Below, in pieces: positions 9,255 through 18,469 of a stretch of DNA of 64,000 bases. The translations under genes and the position numbers were made by a program. This DNA is from Verrucomicrobiota bacterium (lineage in GTDB: Bacteria > Verrucomicrobiota > Verrucomicrobiia > Opitutales > Seribacteraceae). Location: the NCBI GenBank assembly GCA_028343845.1, contig JAOLZO010000008.1:22650-86649 (forward strand), read 5' to 3'. Numbering within the stretch: position 1 is the first letter of the stretch; each line of letters starts with the position of its first letter. Below the pieces are notes generated by a model that saw only the letters and a program-made list of their open reading frames with translations, did not search any database and was not told the origin of the DNA.

Positions 9255-10877
9255 ATGCACGATCTTACACCCGATGACATCGAGAGGCTTCCACGGCACG
9301 TGGCCATTATTATGGATGGGAACGGCCGGTGGGCTCAGTCACGGGGCAAGCCACGCCTGTTCGGGCACCGAAATGGAGTCGAGAACGTAAGGAGCATCGT
9401 AAACACAGCCTTCAAGATCGGCGTTCCCTATCTCACTCTCTACGCCTTCAGCACGGAAAACCAAAACCGACCGGGGGAAGAAAAGTCAGGTTTGATGAGA
9501 TTGCTCGAGGAATTCCTGAAACGCGAGTTGAAGACTTTGATGGGAGACAGCATACGCCTTCGGGCAATTGGAGACTTGGGAGGGCTTCCCGGCTTCGCTA
9601 GAAAGGCCGTCGAAGAGACCATCGAAAAAACCAGGGAGAACAACAAGTGGAATCTCACGCTTGCCCTCAACTACGGAAGCAGGCAAGAGGTCCTTCGGGC
9701 CATCCAAGCCTATGCATCCGAAGACCGGCCCCCGGATACCGAACTCGATTGGCCGGAATTCTCCGGCTATTTGGAAACAAGAGACTTGCCCGACCCGGAT
9801 CTAATCATCCGCACCTCGGGAGAATTCCGTCTAAGCAATTTTCTTTTGCTGCAAGCCGCATACGCGGAAATCTTCGTATCCCCGCTCCACTGGCCCGAGT
9901 TCGGAAAGGAAGCTTTCGTCGACGCGTTGAAGGACTATACTCGGCGAGAACGCCGCTTTGGAAAAAACCAGTGCCCAGCTCAACTCTTCACCCGAACCCG
10001 CCCTTCCCTCAAGCACATGATCCTACGCACACTCTCAACCCTTTTTCTATGGAGCCTGATCGGAGGGGTCGTCTACTCACTCAAAGAAGTCGGCGCCATG
10101 TGGATCCTCAACCTTTGCGCCACCCTTACCCTGTTTGAGATCTATACCATCCTAGGCAGGCTCGGGTATGCCGCCAATCGGGTGTCCGGTTTGATTACGG
10201 GAGGTTGCATGATTCCGATTTCCTTCTACTTCGAAGGATCGGGCATTGACGTTCTGGCCATCGGAGCCCTTCTCTCCTCCTCCGCCTGCGTGCTTTTCCC
10301 ACAGGCCCAGCGCGGCATGTATATCAAACGCTTGATGCCGACCTTCTTCGGCCTTCTCTTCGTTTCCTTCCTACTTCACTACTTCGTGCGGATCATTCAG
10401 TTCGCCGGTACGCCAAGCGATGACGGAACCCTTGGATTCGGACTTTTCTTTTGCCTTTGGGTCGTGATCGTGGCCAAATTCAGCGATATCGGAGCGTTGC
10501 TCGTGGGCAAGGCAATCGGACGAACCAAAATGGCGCCTTCCATCAGCCCCGGGAAAACAGTCGAAGGTCTGGTTGGCGGATTCGGCGCCTCCGCAGGAAT
10601 CGGAGCTCTCATTCCATGGCTCCTGATCAACCAGTTTCCTGAAATCGCCTCGTTTGGCGACTGGGTCTTCACCCCCTCGCAAGGCGCAATTTGGGGAAGC
10701 TTGATTGCGCTAAGCGCAGTCATCGGAGACTTGATCGCTTCGGTTCTCAAACGATTGGCCGGAATGAAGGATTCCGGAGGAACCATTCCTGGTATCGGCG
10801 GATTACTTGACCTTACGGACAGCCTCATTCTAGCAGCTCCTACAGGATACTTCATTTTGCGCTTCATCCAATCGTGA
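9255..10877 (+). CDS. uppS-cdsA: Fused undecaprenyl diphosphate synthase - phosphatidate cytidylyltransferase (UppS-CdsA)
   Basis: One uninterrupted 540-residue frame holds two enzymes normally encoded separately. Residues 1-240 are UppS, which makes the C55 lipid carrier: IIMDGNGRWA with catalytic Asp21, YAFSTENQNRP, and the C-terminal PDLIIRTSGEFRLSNFLL. Residues 255-540 are CdsA, which makes CDP-diacylglycerol: seven or eight membrane segments, KFSDIGALLVGKAIGRTK, SPGKTVEGLVGG and the C-terminal KDSGGTIPGIGGLLDLTDS. The join falls after RRFG at an A6 run (9962-9967). With five A's, UppS would end in a TGA at 10018-10020 that overlaps an ATG for CdsA at 10017, like other gene joins here. 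So this is either a real fusion, a slippage site, or a one-base sequencing error. Confidence 0.9.
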   Translation: MHDLTPDDIERLPRHVAIIMDGNGRWAQSRGKPRLFGHRNGVENVRSIVNTAFKIGVPYLTLYAFSTENQNRPGEEKSGLMRLLEEFLKRELKTLMGDSIRLRAIGDLGGLPGFARKAVEETIEKTRENNKWNLTLALNYGSRQEVLRAIQAYASEDRPPDTELDWPEFSGYLETRDLPDPDLIIRTSGEFRLSNFLLLQAAYAEIFVSPLHWPEFGKEAFVDALKDYTRRERRFGKNQCPAQLFTRTRPSLKHMILRTLSTLFLWSLIGGVVYSLKEVGAMWILNLCATLTLFEIYTILGRLGYAANRVSGLITGGCMIPISFYFEGSGIDVLAIGALLSSSACVLFPQAQRGMYIKRLMPTFFGLLFVSFLLHYFVRIIQFAGTPSDDGTLGFGLFFCLWVVIVAKFSDIGALLVGKAIGRTKMAPSISPGKTVEGLVGGFGASAGIGALIPWLLINQFPEIASFGDWVFTPSQGAIWGSLIALSAVIGDLIASVLKRLAGMKDSGGTIPGIGGLLDLTDSLILAAPTGYFILRFIQS

Positions 10878-12028
10878 GCCGGCCCAAGAAGTTCGTCCTG
10901 TTGGGTGCAACCGGGTCGATCGGCGAGAGCACCCTGCGCGTATTGCGAAAACACCCGGACAAGCTCGAGCTAGTAGGTATCTCAGCCAAGCAACAAGCAG
11001 GCAAGCTCGCTGAAATTGCGGATGAATTCTCCGTACCTTTCGCCTGTCTCGAGCATCCCCCTCCGTATGAAGCTTCCTTTCCCGAAAACACCGAACTCCT
11101 CTGCGGGCAGGAAGGAATCCAAGCCATGGCAGCGCTTCCCGAAGCCGATCTTATCGTCGTCGCAGTGGTCGGGGCAGCTGGTCTGGTCCCTACCCTCGCG
11201 GCAGTAAAAGAAGGCAAGGACGTCGTCCTGGCGAACAAGGAAGCTCTCGTGGTCGGTGGTGAACTGGTCACGCAAACGGCAGCCCGGCATGGGGCTAGAC
11301 TCATTCCTGCAGATAGCGAGCACAACGCCGTATTCCAATGCCTTCATGGGCAGCCTGAAAAATCCCTTGAATCCATAATACTTACTGCGTCCGGCGGACC
11401 GTTCAGGGATTTGCCTGAAGAAGATTTCCAGAGCATTACCCCCGAACGAGCGCTCAGCCACCCGAATTGGTCCATGGGTAAGAAGATCAGCATCGACTCG
11501 GCCACCATGGCGAACAAGGCGCTTGAATTGATCGAGGCTCACTGGCTTTTCGGCCTTCCTCCGGAAAAATTGGAGGTTGTCGTTCATCCGTCCAGCCTGG
11601 TTCACGCGATCGTCCGGTTTGTCGATGGTTGTTGTCTCGCCCAGCTCTCCCCTCCCTCCATGACCTTTGCCCTGCAAAACGCCCTGCTTTATCCCGAACG
11701 CGTTCCCGGGGTTGATGAATCTATGGATTTCTCGAACCCTCTCGATCTCTCCTTTACACCTCCTTGCTACGATAAGTTTCCCTGCCTGCGACTCGGGACG
11801 GACGCCCTTGCTCAAGGAGGAACCGCCCCGCTCATATTCAATGCGGCCAATGAAATTGCCGTCGAAGCGTTTTTACGGAATCGAATTGGCTTTCTAGAAA
11901 TTTCGGACATAATCGACCATTCCTTGAATACGATCAGCAATAAGCAAACGGGTTCCCTCGAAGAGTTATTGGAATTGGATGCGCAAGTACGCCAAGAGGC
12001 TTCTCTTCGTGTTGAGCAAACGGTCTGA
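10874..12028 (+). CDS. dxr: 1-deoxy-D-xylulose-5-phosphate reductoisomerase Dxr
   Basis: Converts DXP to 2-C-methyl-D-erythritol 4-phosphate with NADPH, the committed step of the MEP isoprenoid pathway. The NADPH motif LLGATGSIGEST opens the protein, and the catalytic region is clear: PADSEHNAVFQ, ASGGPFRD, and SHPNWSMGKKISIDSATMANK. Length (384 residues) is standard. The start is GTG at 10874, overlapping the cdsA stop (GTGA). Together with uppS upstream and ispG downstream it places three steps of polyprenyl carrier supply in one transcription unit. Confidence 0.97.
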   Translation: MSRPKKFVLLGATGSIGESTLRVLRKHPDKLELVGISAKQQAGKLAEIADEFSVPFACLEHPPPYEASFPENTELLCGQEGIQAMAALPEADLIVVAVVGAAGLVPTLAAVKEGKDVVLANKEALVVGGELVTQTAARHGARLIPADSEHNAVFQCLHGQPEKSLESIILTASGGPFRDLPEEDFQSITPERALSHPNWSMGKKISIDSATMANKALELIEAHWLFGLPPEKLEVVVHPSSLVHAIVRFVDGCCLAQLSPPSMTFALQNALLYPERVPGVDESMDFSNPLDLSFTPPCYDKFPCLRLGTDALAQGGTAPLIFNAANEIAVEAFLRNRIGFLEISDIIDHSLNTISNKQTGSLEELLELDAQVRQEASLRVEQTV

Positions 12029-12042
12029 CTTTTTTATCAACA

Positions 12043-13584
12043 ATGGATTTCTTGTACGACATTGCCTTTATTTTCGTAGCGCTCTTCGCCTTGGGTTTTA
12101 CGATCTTCATCCACGAACTCGGGCATTTTCTTGCCGCCCGCAGACGAGGATTGGTCATTAAGCGCTTCTCCGTAGGGTTCGGCCCGAAAATATTCGGATG
12201 GACGAGCAATGGCGTGGAATACCGACTCTCCGCCATTCCCTTTGGGGGTTACGTCGCTCTTCCCCAGTTGGTAGACATGGGTAGACTGGAAGGTTCCGAG
12301 GGGAAGGAAGCTCAGGAGGAGGATTCAAAACCCTTCACTTCTTGGGATCAATTGGATGAAGAGGACGAGGAGGAAGGAAAAAAAACCGGACAAGCGCCCC
12401 TTCCGAAAATCAGTTATTACGACAAGATGATTGTCTCGGTCATGGGAGCGGTCTTCAACGTTCTCCTTGCATTCGTCCTTTCATGCGTCCTCTGGGTCTT
12501 CGGATATGACGTGTCCGATTCCCAACTGGCAACCAAAGTCGGATACGTTGCGGACACGGTCGAACAGTGGAACCCGCACACGAAGGAGGGCGAGGAAATT
12601 GTTGGCCCGGCAAAGCAAGCCGGTATTTTGCCTGGTGATGAGATTTTGGCCGTCGACGGCGTATCCGTCGAAAACTTCATGGATATCAGAAGCTTGATCG
12701 TAACCGGTAAAGGTCAAACGGATGATGGAGGGAGGGTTGTAACTTTGACCATTTTACGGAATGGGCAGCAAACGAAGATCGATGTTTATCCAACGGTAGC
12801 CAGTAGAGAAGAGATGAGGGAAATCGGAATCGGTCCGAAACACACCTTTTTCATCGGCGAACTCTCAAACGGTCTGCCGGGCGAACAGGTCGGTCTGCAA
12901 AAAGGCGACCAACCAGTTTCGATTGATGGGGTCGACATTCATTCCTTCTATTTCCTCTATGATTACCTTCAGGAACGGGAAGCCAACGAGACGGTTTCCC
13001 TGACCGTGCGAAGGGGAGGCGAAGAAGGAACCCTTGAAACTTATCCTCTTCAATTAGCGGAAATCGACCAACCCGTAGGCACCAGGTATGTTGAAAAAAA
13101 GACTTTCTTCGGTCTCTTCACCACTAAAGAAGCTCTGCCTATCATGGGAAAAGTAAGGCTGATCGGGTTCAAGCCAACATTCAAAACCGTTACAACCTAC
13201 CCCAATCCGCTCACCCTGATTCTTCGCAGGGTCAAGGACATGTACCATACCCTTTCCGGACTTGTAAGCACGAAGTCCGACGTAAAGTTCCGTAACATGA
13301 GCGGACCGTTCGGGATCGTCGAAAAGCTTAGCCTGTTCGCCCAAATCGGTTTCAAGAACCTTCTTTGGTTCGTCGTATTCGTCAACGTCAACCTGGCCAT
13401 CCTCAACCTTCTGCCCATTCCCGTTCTCGATGGTGGACACATGCTCTTCGCAACGGTCGAAAAGATTCGGGGCAAACCCCTCCCCCTTGCCTTTCTCGAG
13501 CGTACCCAGATGCTCTTCGTCGTCCTTCTCTTCTCCTTCATGCTGTACGTCACCTTCTTCGACGTACAGCGATTATTCCCGTAG
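12043..13584 (+). CDS. rseP: Site-2 intramembrane zinc metalloprotease, RseP/RIP family
   Basis: Cleaves membrane-bound substrates such as anti-sigma factors within the bilayer. The zinc motif HELGH (His24, Glu25, His28) lies in the first membrane helix and the third ligand is Asp463 in PIPVLDGGHM. Two PDZ-like segments lie between, the first with GILPGDEILAVDGVSVENF. At 513 residues it is longer than the 420-450 typical of the family; a very acidic insertion (about residues 84-122, with DEEDEEEGKK) before the second membrane helix explains part of this. It sits between dxr and ispG, a common order. The FecR-LamG protein at 39211 would be a conceivable but unproven substrate. Confidence 0.95.
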   Translation: MDFLYDIAFIFVALFALGFTIFIHELGHFLAARRRGLVIKRFSVGFGPKIFGWTSNGVEYRLSAIPFGGYVALPQLVDMGRLEGSEGKEAQEEDSKPFTSWDQLDEEDEEEGKKTGQAPLPKISYYDKMIVSVMGAVFNVLLAFVLSCVLWVFGYDVSDSQLATKVGYVADTVEQWNPHTKEGEEIVGPAKQAGILPGDEILAVDGVSVENFMDIRSLIVTGKGQTDDGGRVVTLTILRNGQQTKIDVYPTVASREEMREIGIGPKHTFFIGELSNGLPGEQVGLQKGDQPVSIDGVDIHSFYFLYDYLQEREANETVSLTVRRGGEEGTLETYPLQLAEIDQPVGTRYVEKKTFFGLFTTKEALPIMGKVRLIGFKPTFKTVTTYPNPLTLILRRVKDMYHTLSGLVSTKSDVKFRNMSGPFGIVEKLSLFAQIGFKNLLWFVVFVNVNLAILNLLPIPVLDGGHMLFATVEKIRGKPLPLAFLERTQMLFVVLLFSFMLYVTFFDVQRLFP

Positions 13585-13593
13585 GTTTTTGCC

Positions 13594-15609
13594 ATGCGTT
13601 CGGCGTCCCCCTATTGCGCCTCGCGTTTTCATCCAACCAGACGAAAGACTCGAGTCGTTTCCATCGGTAACATCCTGACCGGAGGCGAAAACCCCGTGCG
13701 AATCCAATCGATGACCACGACGGATACGCTCGATATTGCAGCCACCGTTCGCCAGACCATCGAGCTGGCGGAGGCCGGATGCGAAATCGTACGCATTACC
13801 GCTCCTGGTGTCCCGGCCGCCGAGGCACTCGGTCCGATTGCGCAAGAAGTGCGCAAAGCCGGCTTCGCTCTTCCCTTGGTTGCGGACATTCATTTTTCGC
13901 CCCGGGCGGCCATGGAGGCGGCCAAGCACGTTGAAAAGGTACGGGTCAACCCGGGCAACTACGCAGACCGTAAAAAGTTCCAAGTACGAGAGTACAGCGA
14001 CTCTCAGTATCAAGAGGAACTCGATCGCTTGCACGAGACGTTCTCCCCCTTGGTTCTGCGCTGTAAGGAACTCGGTCGGTGCATGCGCATTGGAACGAAT
14101 CACGGATCGCTCTCCGACCGGATCCTCAACCGCTTCGGAGATACCCCTCGCGGAATGGCCGAATCAGCACTCGAGTTTCTCCGCATCGCCAGAGACCACG
14201 GCTATCACGAAATCGTGCTCTCCATGAAGGCAAGCAATCCCAAGGTCATGATCGAGGCATACCGGGTCGTCGTCGCGCTAATGAGCGAAGAAGAAATGGA
14301 CTATCCTCTGCATCTGGGGGTAACGGAAGCAGGTGATGGTGAGGATGCCCGGATCAAGAGCGCCATTGGGATCGGTTCCCTTCTTCTTGACGGACTGGGT
14401 GATACCATACGTGTCTCTCTTACGGAGGATCCGGTTGCGGAAATTCCCGTCGCCCGTGACCTAGCTCGTCGAGCGGAAGATTGGTGGTCATCTCCATCCC
14501 CGCAATGGAGCCCACCGGAGGAATCCATCGACCCCTTTGATTTTCGGAGACGGACATGCCCGGAGATCAGGCTTTCTCAAACGGTCAAGATCGGCGAAAA
14601 GCACCCCCCGGCAGTTATTGCCCATTCGAATCATCCGCTTAAAGATCTCGCAGAAATCGTTCAAGAAGTCGCACGGATGCAAAGCGTTTCCAAGGACGCC
14701 CCGGTCGAAGGACTGCTCATCGAATACAAGCATGAGGATCTCACAGGATTGGAAACCTTGTGCTCAGCCCTCGTCGGAGCCGTCCCCTTTATCGTCGTCG
14801 ACGACCGGCTTCCCGCTCCTTCCCTTCCTCAATGCAGGGAGGACTCCCCCCGCATCATTTGGCTTTCCTCCACTGCTTATGCGGATCGCGATGCCCTAAA
14901 GGACTTTCTCAAAAGTTGCGAAGAGACAAACTGCATGCCCGCTCTGGCCCTTCCTGGCGAGCCGATGAATAAAGACGTGGCAGAGCTTCTTTGCCACTCT
15001 TCCTCCCGTCCGATCGTTACCCTCCTGCCAACCGACGGAATTAATTCCGTTGCCGGATATCGCGCCTTGGCCGCTATTCTGCATAAGGAAGGACTGACCT
15101 TGCCTATCTGGATCAGAAACCAGGAATCCGACAGGTTATTTCCCCAAGACGATTCATTCTCCGCCCGACTACTGGATTCATCCGTCCTTTCCGGATCGTT
15201 GCTTTGTGACGGGATTGGGGATCTCCTCTCAGTCGAAAACACCGGCGATTTGGATCGCAACCGAGGACTTGCCTACAATCTTCTGCAAGGAGCCCGGGCG
15301 CGCATTTCGAAAACGGAATTCGTGGCCTGTCCAAGTTGCGGACGGACGCTGTTCGACCTACAAAGCACGACTCACCGGGTAAAGCAGGCAACCGGACACC
15401 TCAAAGGGGTAACCATTGCCGTCATGGGATGCATCGTAAATGGCCCCGGAGAAATGGCTGACGCTGACTTTGGATATGTTGGAACCGGACCTGGAAAGAT
15501 CGATCTTTACGTAGGAAAAAACAAAATCAAATTAGGCATCCCCGAGACCGATGCCGTTGACCGCCTCGTCGAACTAATCAAGGAAGAAGGAAAATGGATA
15601 GAACCCTAA
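13594..15609 (+). CDS. ispG: (E)-4-hydroxy-3-methylbut-2-enyl-diphosphate synthase IspG, long three-domain form
   Basis: Reductively converts MEcPP to HMBPP, the penultimate MEP-pathway step, using a 4Fe-4S cluster. The N-terminal TIM-barrel part (VRIQSMTTTDTLD, RVNPGNY) and the C-terminal cluster domain are complete: Cys579 and Cys582 in CPSCGRT, Cys613 and Glu620 in MGCIVNGPGE. At 671 residues it has the extra central domain (about residues 290-560) seen in Chlamydiae, Bacteroidetes and plants and absent from the roughly 370-residue E. coli enzyme. Its last 16 bases overlap the next gene. Start ATG lies 10 bases after the rseP stop. Confidence 0.96.
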   Translation: MRSASPYCASRFHPTRRKTRVVSIGNILTGGENPVRIQSMTTTDTLDIAATVRQTIELAEAGCEIVRITAPGVPAAEALGPIAQEVRKAGFALPLVADIHFSPRAAMEAAKHVEKVRVNPGNYADRKKFQVREYSDSQYQEELDRLHETFSPLVLRCKELGRCMRIGTNHGSLSDRILNRFGDTPRGMAESALEFLRIARDHGYHEIVLSMKASNPKVMIEAYRVVVALMSEEEMDYPLHLGVTEAGDGEDARIKSAIGIGSLLLDGLGDTIRVSLTEDPVAEIPVARDLARRAEDWWSSPSPQWSPPEESIDPFDFRRRTCPEIRLSQTVKIGEKHPPAVIAHSNHPLKDLAEIVQEVARMQSVSKDAPVEGLLIEYKHEDLTGLETLCSALVGAVPFIVVDDRLPAPSLPQCREDSPRIIWLSSTAYADRDALKDFLKSCEETNCMPALALPGEPMNKDVAELLCHSSSRPIVTLLPTDGINSVAGYRALAAILHKEGLTLPIWIRNQESDRLFPQDDSFSARLLDSSVLSGSLLCDGIGDLLSVENTGDLDRNRGLAYNLLQGARARISKTEFVACPSCGRTLFDLQSTTHRVKQATGHLKGVTIAVMGCIVNGPGEMADADFGYVGTGPGKIDLYVGKNKIKLGIPETDAVDRLVELIKEEGKWIEP

Positions 15610-16439
15610 TCAACCAAACGCCCGACCTTTCAGGCGTCGATTCTCCTTTGAGGGAGAGAATTCTAGCCGGGCATTCTGCGGTCCTCTCGCAGATCGAATA
15701 CTTCCGGGAAAACTTCGGGAAAACCGAAAGCAGTTGGAAAAAGGACGGGACCCGCGTCACGATTGTCGACGAGACCATATCCAGAGAGCTCTTTCTACCC
15801 CTGCAAGGGGCGTTTCCGGATGACGACTATTGCTCGGAAGAATCGGCCGAAACTCCTGAACCCATTCCCTTGGAAGCGGAGTTTTGCTGGTTACTCGATC
15901 CGGTAGACGGAACAAACAACTATGCCGTCGGGATAACCGAATGCGGAATTTCACTCGCCCTGTTGCGAAACGGCACCCCCCTTTACGGTTTCATTTACGA
16001 TCACAGCCGTGACAAAATCCTGCAAGGCGGTCCCGGACTTGGGGCGGTTGAAGGAACCACCCCCGTCCGAGCTGCAAGTGGACTGGTCAACGAAAAGCTT
16101 ACCTTCTGCATGCATTTCCCAATCCCCACCGCAGACTTGGACGCCCTTCGACCCAAGCTCATGGAATGGCGGATCCGGTGTCCGGGCTCAGCCGCCATGG
16201 GATTAGCCAACGTCGCAACCGGACGTTTGGACGGATGTCTCGAATTTCGGCCCAAGCCTTGGGATTGCGCCGCAGGTTATCCAATTTGCGAAGGAGCCGG
16301 CGCAACCTTCGGGTTTGTGCGGGATTCCTGCTTCCCCATGACTTCATTCACTCCGTCCATGCCATCCTTTCCCTTCCGGGCGGGCTCCAAGATTTTCATG
16401 AAGGAAACAAGCCGGGCTCTCGGACTGAAGGAAAGCTAA
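15594..16439 (+). CDS. Inositol monophosphatase family protein
   Basis: A Mg-dependent sugar or nucleotide phosphatase of the IMPase/CysQ/FBPase superfamily. The metal motifs are all present: EESAE (about residue 82), DPVDGTNNY (about residues 102-110), and near the C-terminus PWDCAAGYPICEGAG with the last metal Asp. At 281 residues the length is usual. The ATG lies 16 bases inside ispG, so it is probably co-translated. The family covers inositol phosphate, pAp (CysQ) and histidinol phosphate; the sequence alone does not settle which. Position after ispG is not diagnostic. It converges with pbpC, overlapping its stop by four bases. Confidence 0.9.
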   Translation: MDRTLINQTPDLSGVDSPLRERILAGHSAVLSQIEYFRENFGKTESSWKKDGTRVTIVDETISRELFLPLQGAFPDDDYCSEESAETPEPIPLEAEFCWLLDPVDGTNNYAVGITECGISLALLRNGTPLYGFIYDHSRDKILQGGPGLGAVEGTTPVRAASGLVNEKLTFCMHFPIPTADLDALRPKLMEWRIRCPGSAAMGLANVATGRLDGCLEFRPKPWDCAAGYPICEGAGATFGFVRDSCFPMTSFTPSMPSFPFRAGSKIFMKETSRALGLKES

Positions 16440-18469
16440 TAAACCTGAAAGCGCGAGAGAGCGTATTCACCGTTCTCGGTGAGGCAAAGCAACTCGTGAC
16501 GACCCGAACCGACCATCATCCGTCTGGCTTGCCCGGAATCAAGGGGGCGACCGTTCAGAAACCACTGGAGTTCACCCGATCTATTTGCTTTCGGCCGGAT
16601 CACGAATCCCTCGTTCACCCGCCTGTAAACAGCACCACTCTCCGGCCTCTCGATTGAGAACAAGTCTGTCTGCGTAATGGGTATGGGGGTTTCAACAACC
16701 CAAGCTATCGGGTCGTTTGGGGCATCTGCCCTTCGAATCCTCGGTAAATCGAAAATCCGAGCAAGCAAAGGCTCGGCTGCGCGCGAACCGACATAGGCCT
16801 GATCTCCCATGCCCGACAACCTGCCGACCCAAACACCTACTGCATATTTGCCATTGTGGCCCACCGTCCATGCATCCCTTCTGCCTGACGAAGTCCCCGT
16901 CTTGCGCATGAACCAAGGGGTCGAGTCGATAGACAAGTTCTCGAAAACCGAAGAAGACAAAACCCATGAAGACAATTCACGACCTAACCAAGCGCAAACC
17001 TGGGGATCGAGAATCGGGACCTCAACAACCGGTTCGTCCGGAAAATACCGCAGATTCCTCCGAACACCATTACGTCCGAGGGTTGCATATGCATTGGTTA
17101 GGTCGAGAAGGTTCGTCTCCACTGCTCCAAGAACGAAGGCAAGTCCACCCTGACCAACCGGATCCCCGCGAAAACGTACCCCGCAAGCTTCGGCTATCCC
17201 CGCAGACTTAGCTGCTCCGACTTCCCGGGAAACCTGGAGGGCAGGCAGGTTTAATGAGGTTCGCAAGGCTTCGCCTGCCGTCACTTCTCCGGAGAAGGTA
17301 CGATCGAAATTTTCAGGATTCCACCCGGCAAAGGCAGCCGGAGCATCCGAAAGAACGGTATTCTCATCCAACCGGCGTTCCGTCGCAGCGGTGGCATACA
17401 CAAATGGCTTTAGCGCAGATCCGGGGGAACGCCATGCCTTGGCTGCGTTTACCTGGCCACCCAAAGGATCATTAAAATCAAGCCCCCCGAGCATGGCAAC
17501 CAAGCCTCCTGTCTCGATTTCGATGACCGCCACGGCGAGGTCGGTTCCCACCGGAAGGCTGACCGCCCTTTCCTTGGCCAACCTTCCGATCTCACTTTGA
17601 AGCTGGGCATCCAAAAAGCTTCGACCTCCATCAGGACGCTTGATGAGGGCATCGTGAACGAAATGACGGGCGAAGGAAGCGGTCAGATTACGAGGTTCGA
17701 GGCCAACGGGTTGGGACATCGCGTCCAAAGCGTCCTCACGACTGATCATTCCTTCGGCCTGCATCCTGGAAAGAACCTTGTTCCTGCGCTTTTTCGCCGC
17801 TTCGGGATACCTGTCCGGGCGCAACCGAGCGGGTGATTGCGGAATTCCGGCCAGAAGCGCCGCCTCTGGCAAAGAAAGTTCTTCCGCAGATTTGCCGAAA
17901 TACCGGAGCGAAGCGGCTTCAGCGCCTTGCAGATTGCCGCCATAAGGAGCGAGGTTGAGATAAGCTTCCAAAATTTCTTCCTTGGATAACCAGGTATCGG
18001 CCTGCCAGGCCCGAGCGGCCTCGGAAAGCTTGGCTCCGAGCGTTCGGGGGCGCGGATCAAGCATTCGGCAAAGTTGCATATCCAAGGTGCTGGCACCGGA
18101 AACCACCCGACCCGCACAGAGGTTCTGCAGAGATGCCCTGCCAATTGAAACGAAATCAACCCCAGGATGACCTGCAAAGCGCTCGTCCTCGACCGCTATG
18201 GTCGCCTTCCTGAGCCAAGGAGACATATCCTCAAGAGATACGGGAAGACGCCATTGTTCCTTCTCCGTCAAGGATCGGGAAAGCGCATGTCCTCTGGCAT
18301 CGAAAAGAACGGGACTGGAATGCAAGGATTCCAATTGTTCAATGGGAAAGGGATTGGATACCAAATGCCAGTTTAGCCAGGACGCGAGCCCGGTCAGCAA
18401 AAGGAAAACCAGAGCCAACAAGCACCTGCGCTTGAAGAAAACTCTTGTCAGCATGCCAAACCCAATCAT
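16436..18469 (-). CDS. pbpC: Penicillin-binding protein 1C (transglycosylase/transpeptidase)
   Basis: Class A penicillin-binding protein of 677 residues anchored by one N-terminal helix (about residues 15-33). The glycosyltransferase domain has the catalytic Glu in ATIAVEDERFAGHPGVD and GGSTLDMQL-like GASTLDMQLCR. The transpeptidase domain has the serine-lysine tetrad in SPGSALKPF, the SLN motif (TSLNLPAL), and KTGTS. The C-terminal roughly 80 residues match the BiPBP_C extension typical of PbpC. The start overlaps the upstream macroglobulin stop (ATGA). The macroglobulin-pbpC pair is conserved in many bacteria and is thought to trap attacking proteases and repair the breached wall. Confidence 0.95.
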   Translation of the reverse strand: MIGFGMLTRVFFKRRCLLALVFLLLTGLASWLNWHLVSNPFPIEQLESLHSSPVLFDARGHALSRSLTEKEQWRLPVSLEDMSPWLRKATIAVEDERFAGHPGVDFVSIGRASLQNLCAGRVVSGASTLDMQLCRMLDPRPRTLGAKLSEAARAWQADTWLSKEEILEAYLNLAPYGGNLQGAEAASLRYFGKSAEELSLPEAALLAGIPQSPARLRPDRYPEAAKKRRNKVLSRMQAEGMISREDALDAMSQPVGLEPRNLTASFARHFVHDALIKRPDGGRSFLDAQLQSEIGRLAKERAVSLPVGTDLAVAVIEIETGGLVAMLGGLDFNDPLGGQVNAAKAWRSPGSALKPFVYATAATERRLDENTVLSDAPAAFAGWNPENFDRTFSGEVTAGEALRTSLNLPALQVSREVGAAKSAGIAEACGVRFRGDPVGQGGLAFVLGAVETNLLDLTNAYATLGRNGVRRNLRYFPDEPVVEVPILDPQVCAWLGRELSSWVLSSSVFENLSIDSTPWFMRKTGTSSGRRDAWTVGHNGKYAVGVWVGRLSGMGDQAYVGSRAAEPLLARIFDLPRIRRADAPNDPIAWVVETPIPITQTDLFSIERPESGAVYRRVNEGFVIRPKANRSGELQWFLNGRPLDSGQARRMMVGSGRHELLCLTENGEYALSRFQVY

